From positions 1 to 33,351 of the IMG/VR virus record IMGVR_UViG_3300037847_004692: a stretch of DNA of 33,351 nt. The stretch is one strand, 5' to 3'. Below, in pieces: positions 8,986-17,445 of the stretch. The notes beneath the pieces are model-generated. The model searched no databases. It was not told the DNA's origin and was given only the letters and a program-made list of their open reading frames with translations. Made by a program: the position numbers and the translations under genes. The stretch is from a virus. The stretch's first letter is position 1; each line of letters opens with the position of its first letter.

Positions 8986-10263
8986 ATGAAATCTCTTAGC
9001 AACTTTTTTGGTGAAGCGAGGACAAAAGCAGGATTAGAAGCGGAAAAGAAAGGTTTAACACACACTGGTAAAGGATATTACGCAGATACCAAAGGTAACA
9101 TTGTTGCTAAGTCTGAAGGTGGTGGTCAGAGACTATCTTCAGTATCTAAGGCTGAGATCCAAAAGATGGAAAAAGGTGAACCATTAAATGGTCCTAGTTC
9201 CGTTGCAGATGTACAAACTCTTCAACAGTTTGCTGCTAAAGCAAAACAAGCTCAACAACAACCTGCTGCTGAAACTCCGTCACAAGAAACAAAGAAAGAC
9301 GAAAAGAAAGATGATGGTTCTCAAGTTCCTAGGAACGAGGGTGGACCTTCTATTGTAATTACTTTCGGTCGTTTCAATCCCCCACACATCGGTCATTTAA
9401 AACTGATGGATACAGTTGCTGATGAAGCATACAAGGATGGATCTGACTATATGATCTATCCAAGTCATAGTCAGGATGCAAAAAAGAATCCATTTGATCT
9501 TGCAACCAAACATAATGTTATGAGTACGATGTTCCCACATCATGCAAATAATATTTCAGGTGATTCTAATTCTGGTAGAAACATCTTTGATGTTCTAAAA
9601 GATTTACATGGTAAAGGTTATGATAATGTCAAGGTTGTTGTTGGTGATGACCGTGTAAAAGAGTTCTCTAATATCACAAGCAAGTATAATGGTAAGACAT
9701 ATAACTTTGGTAAACTGGATGTTATTAGTGCTGGTGCAAGAGATGAAAAGTCTGATGATGTAGAAGGTATGTCTGCATCTAAGATGAGGAAAGCAGCAAT
9801 GGATAATGATTATGATGCTTTCAAGAAAGGACTTCCAAAAGATCTAAAGGGTTCTGAAGCAAAGAGTATCTACAAACAACTTCGTAGATCAATGAACATT
9901 GAAGAAAGTTTGTGGGAAGTTGCTCCCAGATTAGATTATGAAAATCTTCGTGAGGAATACTTCCAAGAAAACATTTTTAATGTTGGTGATATTGTTGAGT
10001 GTTTGAATACTGGAATTGAAGCGGAGATTATTGTTAGGGGTTCTAACTATGTGATTGTTTTGGATGAACATGGAGAGACATTCAGACAATGGTTAGACAA
10101 TATTACTGAGAAGGCACATTGGGAAGTTGGTACTGATGTATATCGTGCCGCATTGCAAGCTTTAACACCAGGAGAGAAGGTACAATCGTTTACTGGTAAA
10201 TCTGTACCAGAACCTGGGACTCCTCCAGTCACACAATCTGTAAAGAAAAAGACCACTAAATAG
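8986..10263 (+). CDS. HxGH-family nucleotidyltransferase with Lys-rich N-terminus and SH3-like C-terminus
   Basis: A 425-residue three-part protein. Residues 1-about 120 are low-complexity (Lys, Gln, Ala, Glu) with a small module GKGYYADTKGNIVAKSEGGG. Residues about 122-275 form a cytidylyltransferase/NMN adenylyltransferase-type domain: TFGRFNPPHIGHLKLMD with H134-x-G-H137, VVVGDDRVKEF, and the GMSASKMRKA signature (K266-M-R268). A C-terminal segment (IFNVGDIVECLNTGIEAEII...) resembles a small beta-barrel. The domain transfers a nucleotidyl group in known families; substrate unknown. An IEES sequence at 305-308 resembles T4 prohead-protease sites. Late promoters lie before and at the end of the gene. 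Confidence 0.82.
   Translation: MKSLSNFFGEARTKAGLEAEKKGLTHTGKGYYADTKGNIVAKSEGGGQRLSSVSKAEIQKMEKGEPLNGPSSVADVQTLQQFAAKAKQAQQQPAAETPSQETKKDEKKDDGSQVPRNEGGPSIVITFGRFNPPHIGHLKLMDTVADEAYKDGSDYMIYPSHSQDAKKNPFDLATKHNVMSTMFPHHANNISGDSNSGRNIFDVLKDLHGKGYDNVKVVVGDDRVKEFSNITSKYNGKTYNFGKLDVISAGARDEKSDDVEGMSASKMRKAAMDNDYDAFKKGLPKDLKGSEAKSIYKQLRRSMNIEESLWEVAPRLDYENLREEYFQENIFNVGDIVECLNTGIEAEIIVRGSNYVIVLDEHGETFRQWLDNITEKAHWEVGTDVYRAALQALTPGEKVQSFTGKSVPEPGTPPVTQSVKKKTTK
10255..10262 (+). promoter_or_regulatory. late promoter motif ACTAAATA overlapping a stop codon
   Basis: ACTAAATA runs into the TAG stop (10261-10263) of the preceding gene, 24 bases before the next ATG at 10287. Confidence 0.55.
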
Positions 10264-10286
10264 TACTAAAAAGAGAAAATCCTATT

Positions 10287-11711
10287 ATGGACATTAAAAA
10301 CGTAGCCTCTTATTTGGCTTTAGAACCCTCTCAACTTATTCGTGCGGAAAGATTTCTTGAGCAAGGTCTCGGTATGTTTGACCGCGATGAGGAATTGACT
10401 GAAGCATATTTGAAGGAACACCTTGCTGGTGAAACTTTAAAGTATGCTATGCAACTACTAGATGAATCCACCACTTCATATATGGGTGTTCAGATTCATA
10501 ATCAAGGTGGTAAGTTCAGTGCTCCTACTGCTGGTGTTTATGGTTCTGGTTCTAGACCAGAACTAAAGAAAAAAATTAAAGAAAAGATTCTCAAAAGAAA
10601 CGAAAGAGAAAACAAAGCAGCTGCTTTGAAGAAGGAAGAACTTGAGTTGCAAGAAAAGAAAATGTCGAAGGCTGCTCATAAGAAAGCAGCTAAAGCTGGT
10701 AAGCGTTGGCAGGATTCTGATGGTGATGGTAAGTGGTACGAACCAGGTGAAGACGTAAAGAAAGAGTCTGTTGAAGTTGATGAAGAACTTCAGATGAAGG
10801 GAAAGAAGAAGGGTAATGTAGTTATCAATCCAGTTGTTAAGACAAAGGTTGATGAAGACGCAGACGCTTCCAAGAAGATGCAGATTCAGAGAAAGCAGTT
10901 GATGCTTAACAGACAAAAAGTTGCACTTCAACAGAAAGCAACAACTCGTAAGAAGTCTGCTGACATGCATTTGGAATCAACTGAAGATCTCCAGGAAGTT
11001 GATGTAACAACTAGATCTGTACAGTATGGTGCGGAGATTGAAGACACTACTATGAAACCAAAGAAAGAGAAGAAGTCACTCAAAGACTTCAAAAAACTTT
11101 CTATGGGTAGAACTAAGTCAGAGTCTGTTGAAGAAGTAGAAGAGGTTGATGAAAGCCTAAAGCAAGCACGTAAGAATGTTGGTGCTGACAAGTGCTGGAA
11201 AGGTTACAAGGCAAAAGGAACCAAAATGAAAGATGGTCGTCAGGTTCCTAACTGTGTAAAGGAAGATGAGGCTATAGAAGAAGGAAAAAAGGGCCTTTGG
11301 GATAATATTCACGCCAAACGTAAACGTGGTGAGCGTCCTGCTCGCCCAGGTGAGAAAGATTATCCCAAGACTTTAAACGTAGAAGATAAGGAAGAGTTTG
11401 AGATGGATGAGGCAACTTATCCTCAGGATTTCAAAGGTGGTCCTGTAGCAAAAAAGAAAACAGGTAAACCCAATGCTCAGGGTGACTATGGTAAGAAGGA
11501 CATCAATGAAGAGGATGCAGATCGTTTGAGAGATCGCCGCATGGAACGTGGTGGTGTTGATGGTAATACTAATTACAGAAAAGCACCTAAACCTACTAAC
11601 ACTGCTGGTAAAAAGAAACCTTATGATGGTATGTCTGCAATGGACAAAGTGAAAGCAGATATCCGTGCCAAGTATGGTCACGGTGCTATCATGGATACGA
11701 AAAAGAAGTGA
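10287..11711 (+). CDS. Lys/Glu-rich modular late protein, possibly head-associated
   Basis: A 474-residue, highly charged protein built from short modules. These include a helical N-terminus, a Lys-rich coiled segment (about 90-135), GKRWQDSDGDGKWYEPGED with a DxDxDG calcium-loop-like motif, DKCWKGYKAKGTKMKDGRQ ending in VPNC, KGLWDNIHAKRKRGERPARP, and DRLRDRRMERGG. I associate modules of this kind with phage structural or scaffold proteins from memory only. Several acidic (I/V/M)xE sites, for example AIEEG and EMDEA, resemble T4 prohead-protease cleavage positions. Low complexity makes homology calls unreliable. It is the third member of the late cassette. Confidence 0.75.
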   Translation: MDIKNVASYLALEPSQLIRAERFLEQGLGMFDRDEELTEAYLKEHLAGETLKYAMQLLDESTTSYMGVQIHNQGGKFSAPTAGVYGSGSRPELKKKIKEKILKRNERENKAAALKKEELELQEKKMSKAAHKKAAKAGKRWQDSDGDGKWYEPGEDVKKESVEVDEELQMKGKKKGNVVINPVVKTKVDEDADASKKMQIQRKQLMLNRQKVALQQKATTRKKSADMHLESTEDLQEVDVTTRSVQYGAEIEDTTMKPKKEKKSLKDFKKLSMGRTKSESVEEVEEVDESLKQARKNVGADKCWKGYKAKGTKMKDGRQVPNCVKEDEAIEEGKKGLWDNIHAKRKRGERPARPGEKDYPKTLNVEDKEEFEMDEATYPQDFKGGPVAKKKTGKPNAQGDYGKKDINEEDADRLRDRRMERGGVDGNTNYRKAPKPTNTAGKKKPYDGMSAMDKVKADIRAKYGHGAIMDTKKK

Positions 11712-11713
11712 TA

Positions 11714-11721
11714 CTAAATAG
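11714..11721 (+). promoter_or_regulatory. late promoter motif ACTAAATA
   Basis: ACTAAATA begins three bases after the stop of the Lys/Glu-rich gene and 35 bases before the ATG at 11749. Confidence 0.5.
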
Positions 11722-11748
11722 TGTGGCTCGCGTTTGAGGCACGCTATT

Positions 11749-11961
11749 ATGTTATCCGTTTTACTACCACTAGCATCAAAAATTGTTGATGCTGCTATTG
11801 CTAAGATTCCTGATGATGCGGAACTTGGCGAGAAATTGATTGAAATCTGTTTACATATTTTAAGAAAGGCTGTCACTCTTACAAAGACTGACATCGATGA
11901 CCAGCTACTTGCTGTTGTCGAAAAAGCAATTCTTACTAGAGAAGAAACACCTGCAGAATAG
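11749..11961 (+). CDS. small helical hypothetical protein (70 aa)
   Basis: A 70-residue protein beginning MLSVLLPLASKIVDAAIAKI. I chose the ATG at 11749 with a GAGG element about nine bases upstream; an in-frame TTG at 11734 is possible. The N-terminal 20 residues are hydrophobic and amphipathic and the rest is predicted helical (IPDDAELGEKLIEICLHILRKAV). No catalytic motif is visible. It has its own late motif upstream and a terminator after it, so it is probably a late or virion-linked protein. Function unknown. Confidence 0.7.
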   Translation: MLSVLLPLASKIVDAAIAKIPDDAELGEKLIEICLHILRKAVTLTKTDIDDQLLAVVEKAILTREETPAE

Positions 11962-11967
11962 TAACTT

Positions 11968-11990
11968 AGGGGGCTTACGCCCCCTTTGTT
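11968..11990 (+). terminator. rho-independent terminator
   Basis: AGGGGGC (11968-11974) pairs with GCCCCCT (11979-11985) around a TTAC loop, followed by TTGTT. The T run is short but the stem is GC-rich. Confidence 0.8.
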
Positions 11991-11997
11991 ATAAATA
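11990..11997 (+). promoter_or_regulatory. consensus late promoter TATAAATA
   Basis: An exact match to the T4 late consensus, directly after the terminator and 33 bases before the ATG at 12030. An AAGGAG ribosome-binding site lies before that ATG. Confidence 0.8.
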
Positions 11998-12029
11998 ATG
12001 TATAGGAATACAAACTTATAAGGAGACCA

Positions 12030-12815
12030 ATGGCAATTTTTGGAACCATCGATGCCGCAACTTTTTCCAACAATGTAGGTGTCACAATTAACGACGCTAC
12101 CGTCACTAAGAACGCCGCTGATACAGTTGCGGAAGGTGATGTTCTAGAATTGGGTGGAGTTGCGTATATCGTCAGAACAGTATCAAGTACAACTTCAATC
12201 GAACTGCATAAAGCATATGCAGGTTCTACTAACAACGCACTCTCTGGTGCAGTAAGACGTACTCCACCTAAAAAGGTTGCTGAATTTGTAATTAAAGGTG
12301 GAGATTCAATCACTGACTATCAACTAGTTTTTGTTGATAACACTGAGGATGGTATTGCTGCTAACAAGACTCGCGGTATTTGGGGTCCTGGTTGGTGGTT
12401 ATATAGAACATACACTGACGTTTCAGGTAGAACTCGTCACAAAGCAGAATGTCTTGCTGTAACACAAGCAACCGCAGCAGCTGCTGGTGATGATGCTGAT
12501 GATACAATCGCAGCAGATGTTGCTGAGACCATTACTATTGGTACTCAACCTGCTAACCAGAATACATCTTCTGGTGCTGCAACATTCAGTGTTGCTGCAA
12601 CTGCATCTGCATCTGGTACTCTTGCATATCAGTGGCAGAAGAGAACCAGTTCCTCTGGTCGCTTCTCTAATGTCTCTGGTGCAACCAGTGCATCTCTCGC
12701 GTTGACTGGTCAGACTGCTGCTGCAACTGGTAACCAGTACAGAGTTAAGATTACTACCTCTAAGGGTGCTGCTGAAGTTACATCTAATGCTGCAACTCTA
12801 ACATTTGTTTCCTGA
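12030..12815 (+). CDS. virion-type protein with C-terminal Ig-like domain
   Basis: A 261-residue protein. The N-terminal half (MAIFGTIDAATFSNNVGVTI...) is beta-rich and contains GIWGPGWWLYRTYTD. Residues about 170-261 form a bacterial-type Ig-like domain with the repeat hallmarks TIGTQPANQN, LAYQWQKRTSSSG, ASLALTGQTA and YRVKITTSKGAAEVTSNAAT. In phages such domains decorate capsids or tails (as in T4 Hoc) and bind cell surfaces weakly. The consensus late promoter and strong AAGGAG site upstream fit abundant late expression. Exact virion location cannot be read here. Confidence 0.82.
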   Translation: MAIFGTIDAATFSNNVGVTINDATVTKNAADTVAEGDVLELGGVAYIVRTVSSTTSIELHKAYAGSTNNALSGAVRRTPPKKVAEFVIKGGDSITDYQLVFVDNTEDGIAANKTRGIWGPGWWLYRTYTDVSGRTRHKAECLAVTQATAAAAGDDADDTIAADVAETITIGTQPANQNTSSGAATFSVAATASASGTLAYQWQKRTSSSGRFSNVSGATSASLALTGQTAAATGNQYRVKITTSKGAAEVTSNAATLTFVS

Positions 12816-12829
12816 TGATTAGTTGATAC

Positions 12830-13192
12830 ATGAAATTTACTGAGTTGAATGATGATAATTTTTTATTATTTGCAATAAAATATTATGACAACCCCCAATG
12901 TTCAACAAGAGATGATTTTTATGAAGATCTGAAGAGGTTTAAATATATAAAAAGACTTCTTAAAAAATATATAAAGAGTGGAGATCTCAAAACTCATCTT
13001 TTGTTGAATCATATAATTATAATTTATAATATATTTGGTGATGCTGGAACTCCTCTCTTGTTTTATAAACTTGAGAAAGAGTATTGGTCTGCGCTAAAAT
13101 CTATTTTAATTTTCTTATCAAGAATAGATGAGAATGATTTAACTAATGTTATTATCGATCAATATTGTTTAGAAGAGTTAAATAAAATATGA
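12830..13192 (+). CDS. hypothetical helical protein (120 aa)
   Basis: A 120-residue protein with Tyr/Lys/Leu-rich helices (FKYIKRLLKKYIKSGDLKTH and LLLNHIIIIYNIFG). No signal peptide or enzymatic motif is visible. The gene is unusually AT-rich. Its stop overlaps the next start (ATGATGG), indicating coupling. I do not recognise a function. Confidence 0.75.
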   Translation: MKFTELNDDNFLLFAIKYYDNPQCSTRDDFYEDLKRFKYIKRLLKKYIKSGDLKTHLLLNHIIIIYNIFGDAGTPLLFYKLEKEYWSALKSILIFLSRIDENDLTNVIIDQYCLEELNKI

Positions 13193-13686
13193 TGGACAAA
13201 AGTTACGTACAAGGAATGTGGGAAGATTCCATAGCCAATAGTGTGACTGGTGGAGCTATAGCTGGTCTCCCACCAGATGAACCTCCTGTATATAGAAAAA
13301 AACAGAAGAAAAAGTATGATGGTAGACGTAAAGATGTTCGTGAATTTGTAAGTAAACTACTAAAGAAAAGAAAGCAAAGAGAAGAAAAAAAGTCAAAGAA
13401 AAAATCTTGTGAGTGTTCTCATACTTTAGAAGAAGAACTTGCAATTCTTCAAGAGAGTGGTGGTAAAGTAATTGACCAGTTAAAAAAGATTGCAATGTCT
13501 GGAGGAACTGGTACTGTAAAATTTGATGATGGATCTGGTCAACCAGTAGAACCCGCAGAAGCTGGAAAGATAGTAAATCTATATCAAAACTTGAACGCCA
13601 GTAATAGAGTAAAGATGATTAAGTCTATTAATTCTTCTACAAGTGCTTACGAAAAAGTAAAAGCATTCGCACAATCAAGGACTTAA
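13189..13686 (+). CDS. hypothetical Lys-rich protein (165 aa)
   Basis: A 165-residue protein; translation could start at the ATG at 13189 or 13192. The N-terminus (SYVQGMWEDSIANSVTGGAI) is followed by a strongly basic helix (about 40-80) with a CEC motif, then LEEELAILQESGGKVIDQL and a VKFDDGSGQPVEPAEAGKI segment. The basic stretch could bind nucleic acid, but this is only inference. It is coupled to its neighbours by overlap and a one-base gap. Confidence 0.72.
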   Translation: MMDKSYVQGMWEDSIANSVTGGAIAGLPPDEPPVYRKKQKKKYDGRRKDVREFVSKLLKKRKQREEKKSKKKSCECSHTLEEELAILQESGGKVIDQLKKIAMSGGTGTVKFDDGSGQPVEPAEAGKIVNLYQNLNASNRVKMIKSINSSTSAYEKVKAFAQSRT

Positions 13687-13687
13687 A

Positions 13688-14149
13688 ATGGCGTTTTTTA
13701 ATTCCGATAAAAAGTTAGCAGTTTTAGAAAGTAAATTTGATATCTACGAAAACGTATCCAAGGAAATGTTGGATAAGTTAGATCGTGCTGTAAACACTAT
13801 ATCGGAGAATAGTAATAGAGTCGCTGTAATATTAGAAAGACATGAAGGAAAATTGAATGATAGTGCAAAGACAGATGAAATTATCATTCAAATGATAGAT
13901 GAACTTAAAACACAAAACTCCAAGGAACACGAATTAACAAAAGAGAGAATAGAAAAGATAGAAGTAAAAATACAAGAACTTTCGAAATTTAGATGGATTA
14001 CGGTTGGTGTAGCAACTGCTGCTGTAATAATAATTAAGAGTGCAGATTTCTTTGGTTCTATCCTAAAGTTGCCTAGCACCCCCTTGACGAGTCAAACAAC
14101 CCATGGTATGATGCATGTAGTGCAGACTCCATCGAATGTCCTACATTGA
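13688..14149 (+). CDS. coiled-coil protein with C-terminal membrane segment (XhlA-like architecture)
   Basis: A 153-residue protein. Residues 10-100 form a long coiled coil (for example ISENSNRVAVILERHEGKL). One hydrophobic segment (FRWITVGVATAAVIIIKSADF, minus its last residue) spans about 102-121. The architecture resembles XhlA-type hemolysin/lysis accessory proteins, so a role in lysis or membrane anchoring is possible. No sequence motif proves it. The early promoter for primase and the gp61 start both lie inside its 3' end. Confidence 0.7.
   Translation: MAFFNSDKKLAVLESKFDIYENVSKEMLDKLDRAVNTISENSNRVAVILERHEGKLNDSAKTDEIIIQMIDELKTQNSKEHELTKERIEKIEVKIQELSKFRWITVGVATAAVIIIKSADFFGSILKLPSTPLTSQTTHGMMHVVQTPSNVLH
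14084..14112 (+). promoter_or_regulatory. sigma70-type early promoter for primase
   Basis: TTGACG (14084-14089), a 17-base spacer and TATGAT (14107-14112), inside the 3' end of the coiled-coil gene and 24 bases before the gp61 ATG. It restarts host-type transcription for the gp61-nrdA-nrdB unit. Confidence 0.75.
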
Positions 14150-15131
14150 TATCAAATATATCACTGCTGTATCTCCTCGTTTAGAAAAGTTTTCAAAGAA
14201 GAAAGATTATCTCTATAATTTCAGATGCCCTTATTGTGGTGATTCCAAGAAGAACAGGAATCGTGCAAGAGGGTTTTTCTTTCGCGTGAAAGGAGATATG
14301 GTTTATAAGTGTCACAATTGTGGTGTTGGTAGAACTCTAACTAATTTTTTGAAAGACATTGATGTGAATCTCCATGATCAGTATGTAATGGAGAAATTTA
14401 AGAATGGATTGACTGGCAAAGGAACTACAACGCCAACTCCAAAGTTTGAATTTGAAAAACCAAAATTTAAAAAATCAACATCTGTAAATCTTCAAAAGAT
14501 CTCCGAACTAAATAAAGAACATCCTGCAAGACAGTACTTACAAAATAGAAAAATAGAAGATTTAGATAGATTTTTTTACTGTCCCAAATTTAAAGAATGG
14601 ACAAACAAAATTTCTCAATCGCAAGTATTTGCAGATACGAGAATTGATGGTCCTAGGATTATTATTCCACTAAGGGATAGGGATGGAACAATGTTTGGAT
14701 TCCAAGGAAGATCAATTTCTCCTGGTGAAAAACTCAGGTATATTACTATCATGCTTGATGAATCAAAACCAAAAATTTATGGTTTGGATACTGTAAATTC
14801 TACAAAGGATGTTTATGTCACAGAAGGACCATTTGACAGTCATTTCATTACCAATGCTATTGCTATGTGTGGTAGCGATGTTGACCTTAGCTCTTACGAT
14901 TATCAGTTCGTATACGCCTTCGACAACGAACCGAGAAACCGAGAGATCATTGCTCGAATTGAAGCTACGATTAAAAGAGGCAACAAGGTAGTCATTTTTC
15001 CGAGTGATGTAAAAGAAAAAGATATAAATGATATGGTATTGGCTGGACGAGATGTAGAACGTATGATAGAATCAAATGTCTATCAAGGTCTAGAAGCAAA
15101 ACTTAAACTGAACAACTGGAAAAAAGTATGA
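14136..15131 (+). CDS. 61: DNA primase (T4 gp61-like)
   Basis: A 331-residue DnaG-type primase that makes RNA primers for lagging-strand synthesis with helicase gp41. The zinc-binding domain has C31-P-Y-C34 and C59-H-N-C62 (CPYCGDSKKN and KCHNCGVGRT). The TOPRIM catalytic core begins with the glutamate of DVYVTEGPFDSHF (about 225-237) and the acidic FVYAFDNEPRN segment. The start overlaps the coiled-coil gene by 14 bases, and the stop overlaps the nrdA start (ATGA). Confidence 0.93.
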   Translation: MSYIDIKYITAVSPRLEKFSKKKDYLYNFRCPYCGDSKKNRNRARGFFFRVKGDMVYKCHNCGVGRTLTNFLKDIDVNLHDQYVMEKFKNGLTGKGTTTPTPKFEFEKPKFKKSTSVNLQKISELNKEHPARQYLQNRKIEDLDRFFYCPKFKEWTNKISQSQVFADTRIDGPRIIIPLRDRDGTMFGFQGRSISPGEKLRYITIMLDESKPKIYGLDTVNSTKDVYVTEGPFDSHFITNAIAMCGSDVDLSSYDYQFVYAFDNEPRNREIIARIEATIKRGNKVVIFPSDVKEKDINDMVLAGRDVERMIESNVYQGLEAKLKLNNWKKV

Positions 15132-17434
15132 CGAACGGAACAAAAGTACAGAAGCGACATGGTGGACTAGAGCCTCTAAATCTAGATAAAATTCATGCGA
15201 TGGTTGAATGTGCTTGTGATGGTCTTGCCGGAGTGTCTCCATCTCAAGTAGAAATTAATTCTGGTATTCAGTTTTATGATGGTATTACTACCAATGAAAT
15301 TCAAGAAATTCTTGTAAGATCTGCCAGTGATTTGATTAGTCTTGATAATCCTAATTATCAATTTGTTGCTGCTAGACTACTATTGTTTGGATTGTATAAG
15401 CAAGTGTTTGGTGATGGATGGAAGGATGGGTTTCCTAACCTTTCTAAACATCTTTGGGATAATTCTGGTAAAACTGGAATCTATGATAGTGATTTGCACT
15501 TTAAATATTCTAGAGAAGAGTGGGAGAAACTTGATAACTATGTAGATCACCATCGTGACTATTTGTTTACATATGCTGGATTACGGCAAGTTGTAGATAA
15601 ATATCTAGTACAGGATAGGAGTACTGGACAGGTATTTGAGACACCACAGTACATGTATATGTTGATTGCCGCAACCTTGTTCCAGGATTATCCAAAAGAA
15701 ACGAGACTGGAGTATGTCAAAAAATACTACGACGCAATCTCACGACACAAAATCAACATTCCCACACCTATCATGGCAGGGGTTAGAACTAAGCTTCGAC
15801 AATTTGCTAGCTGTGTTCTTGTTGATGTTGATGACTCCCTCGATAGCATCTTTAGTTCTGATATGGCTATCGGGAGATATGTTGCTCAAAGGGCGGGCAT
15901 CGGTATCAACGCAGGCAGAATCCGTGGCATCAACAGTAAGATCCGAGGCGGAGAAGTTCAACACACAGGTGTTGTACCTTTCCTTAAAAAGTTTGAATCA
16001 ACTGTCCGCTGCTGTACACAGAATGGAATTCGTGGTGGGTCAGCGACTGTCCACTTCCCAATCTGGCACCAAGAGATCGAAGACATCATCGTTCTAAAGA
16101 ACAACAAAGGTACAGAAGACAATAGGGTAAGGAAACTTGACTACTCAATCCAGATTTCAAAACTTTTCTACGAACGTTTCATTAAGAATGAAGAGATTAG
16201 CCTCTTCTCACCGCATGACGTACCAGGTCTGTATGATGCTTTTGGTACTGATGCATTTGACTCTCGCTATGTGGACTATGAATCAGATAAGTCTATTCCA
16301 AGAAAGACTGTCAGGGCGCAAGAACTATTTTTGGATATCTTAAAGGAACGTGCTGAGACTGGTCGTTTGTATATTATGAACATTGACCACTGTAATTCAC
16401 ATTCTTCCTTTAAGGATAAGGTGAGTATGTCTAATCTGTGTCAAGAGATTACTCTACCAACAGATCCACTCCAACATATTGACGGTGACGGTGAAATTGC
16501 CTTGTGTATTCTTTCTGCCGTCAACGTTGGAAAGTTGAAGAATCTAGATGAACTGGAGAATCTTTGTGACCTTGCAGTTCGTGGTTTGGAAGAACTAATT
16601 GACTATCAAGATTATCCTGTAGAGGCAGCAAAGAAAAGTACACTTGCTCGTCGTTCACTAGGTGTTGGATTTATTGGTCTCGCACATTATCTTGCTAAAA
16701 ACAATGTTAAGTATGATGACCCATCATCATGGGAACTTGTTCATAAACTTACTGAATCATTCCAGTATAATTTACTTAAGTCATCCAATGAAATTGCTAA
16801 AGAAAAAGGTGCATGTGAATACTTCTCTCGCACAAAATATGCTGATGGAATTCTTCCAATAGATACATATAAGAGTGACGTTGATGAAATCGTAAAACCA
16901 GAATACAATTATGATTGGGAATCTCTTAGAGTATCTATCACCACCCACGGTTTACGGCACTCAACACTGTCCGCTCAGATGCCATCAGAGAGCAGTTCCG
17001 TTGTGTCAAACGCAACAAATGGAATCGAACCACCTAGAGCCTTTTTGTCCGTTAAAAAAAGCAAAAAGGGACCGCTCAAACAGATCGTTCCTCAGTACGG
17101 TAGTCTCAAGAATAATTACACTCTTCTCTGGGACATGAAATCTAATGAGGGATATGTTAAAATTGTATCTGTGATGCAGAAGTTCTTTGATCAAGCTATC
17201 AGTGGAAACTGGAGTTATAACCCAGAAAACTATTCTGATAATGAAGTGCCAGTATCTGTGATGGCACAAGACTTACTCAACACATATAAGTATGGATGGA
17301 AAACCTCTTACTACCAAAATACATATGACGCAAAGAAAGACTTAGATGAACCCGAAACAAAAGATGATCAATTAATTGGTCAACTGTTGAAGGAAATAGA
17401 AGGAGCAGAAGACTGCGAAAGTTGCACAATTTAA
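15128..17434 (+). CDS. nrdA: ribonucleoside-diphosphate reductase alpha subunit, class Ia
   Basis: This large subunit (768 residues) reduces ribonucleotides for phage DNA synthesis. An ATP-cone-like region is at the N-terminus (VQKRHGGLEPLNLDKIHAMV). The redox pair is C229 (FASCVLVDV) and C460 (LCILSAVNV), the thiyl-radical cysteine is C438 in N436-L-C-Q-E440, and the tyrosine pair of the radical path is in KTSYYQNTYD. The C-terminal CESC shuttle cysteines are present. All key residues are intact. A GC-richer tract with different codon choice covers about 15725-16120, around the active site. It is coupled upstream to the primase and followed closely by nrdB. Confidence 0.96.
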   Translation: MTNGTKVQKRHGGLEPLNLDKIHAMVECACDGLAGVSPSQVEINSGIQFYDGITTNEIQEILVRSASDLISLDNPNYQFVAARLLLFGLYKQVFGDGWKDGFPNLSKHLWDNSGKTGIYDSDLHFKYSREEWEKLDNYVDHHRDYLFTYAGLRQVVDKYLVQDRSTGQVFETPQYMYMLIAATLFQDYPKETRLEYVKKYYDAISRHKINIPTPIMAGVRTKLRQFASCVLVDVDDSLDSIFSSDMAIGRYVAQRAGIGINAGRIRGINSKIRGGEVQHTGVVPFLKKFESTVRCCTQNGIRGGSATVHFPIWHQEIEDIIVLKNNKGTEDNRVRKLDYSIQISKLFYERFIKNEEISLFSPHDVPGLYDAFGTDAFDSRYVDYESDKSIPRKTVRAQELFLDILKERAETGRLYIMNIDHCNSHSSFKDKVSMSNLCQEITLPTDPLQHIDGDGEIALCILSAVNVGKLKNLDELENLCDLAVRGLEELIDYQDYPVEAAKKSTLARRSLGVGFIGLAHYLAKNNVKYDDPSSWELVHKLTESFQYNLLKSSNEIAKEKGACEYFSRTKYADGILPIDTYKSDVDEIVKPEYNYDWESLRVSITTHGLRHSTLSAQMPSESSSVVSNATNGIEPPRAFLSVKKSKKGPLKQIVPQYGSLKNNYTLLWDMKSNEGYVKIVSVMQKFFDQAISGNWSYNPENYSDNEVPVSVMAQDLLNTYKYGWKTSYYQNTYDAKKDLDEPETKDDQLIGQLLKEIEGAEDCESCTI

Positions 17435-17445
17435 GGAGAAACTAA

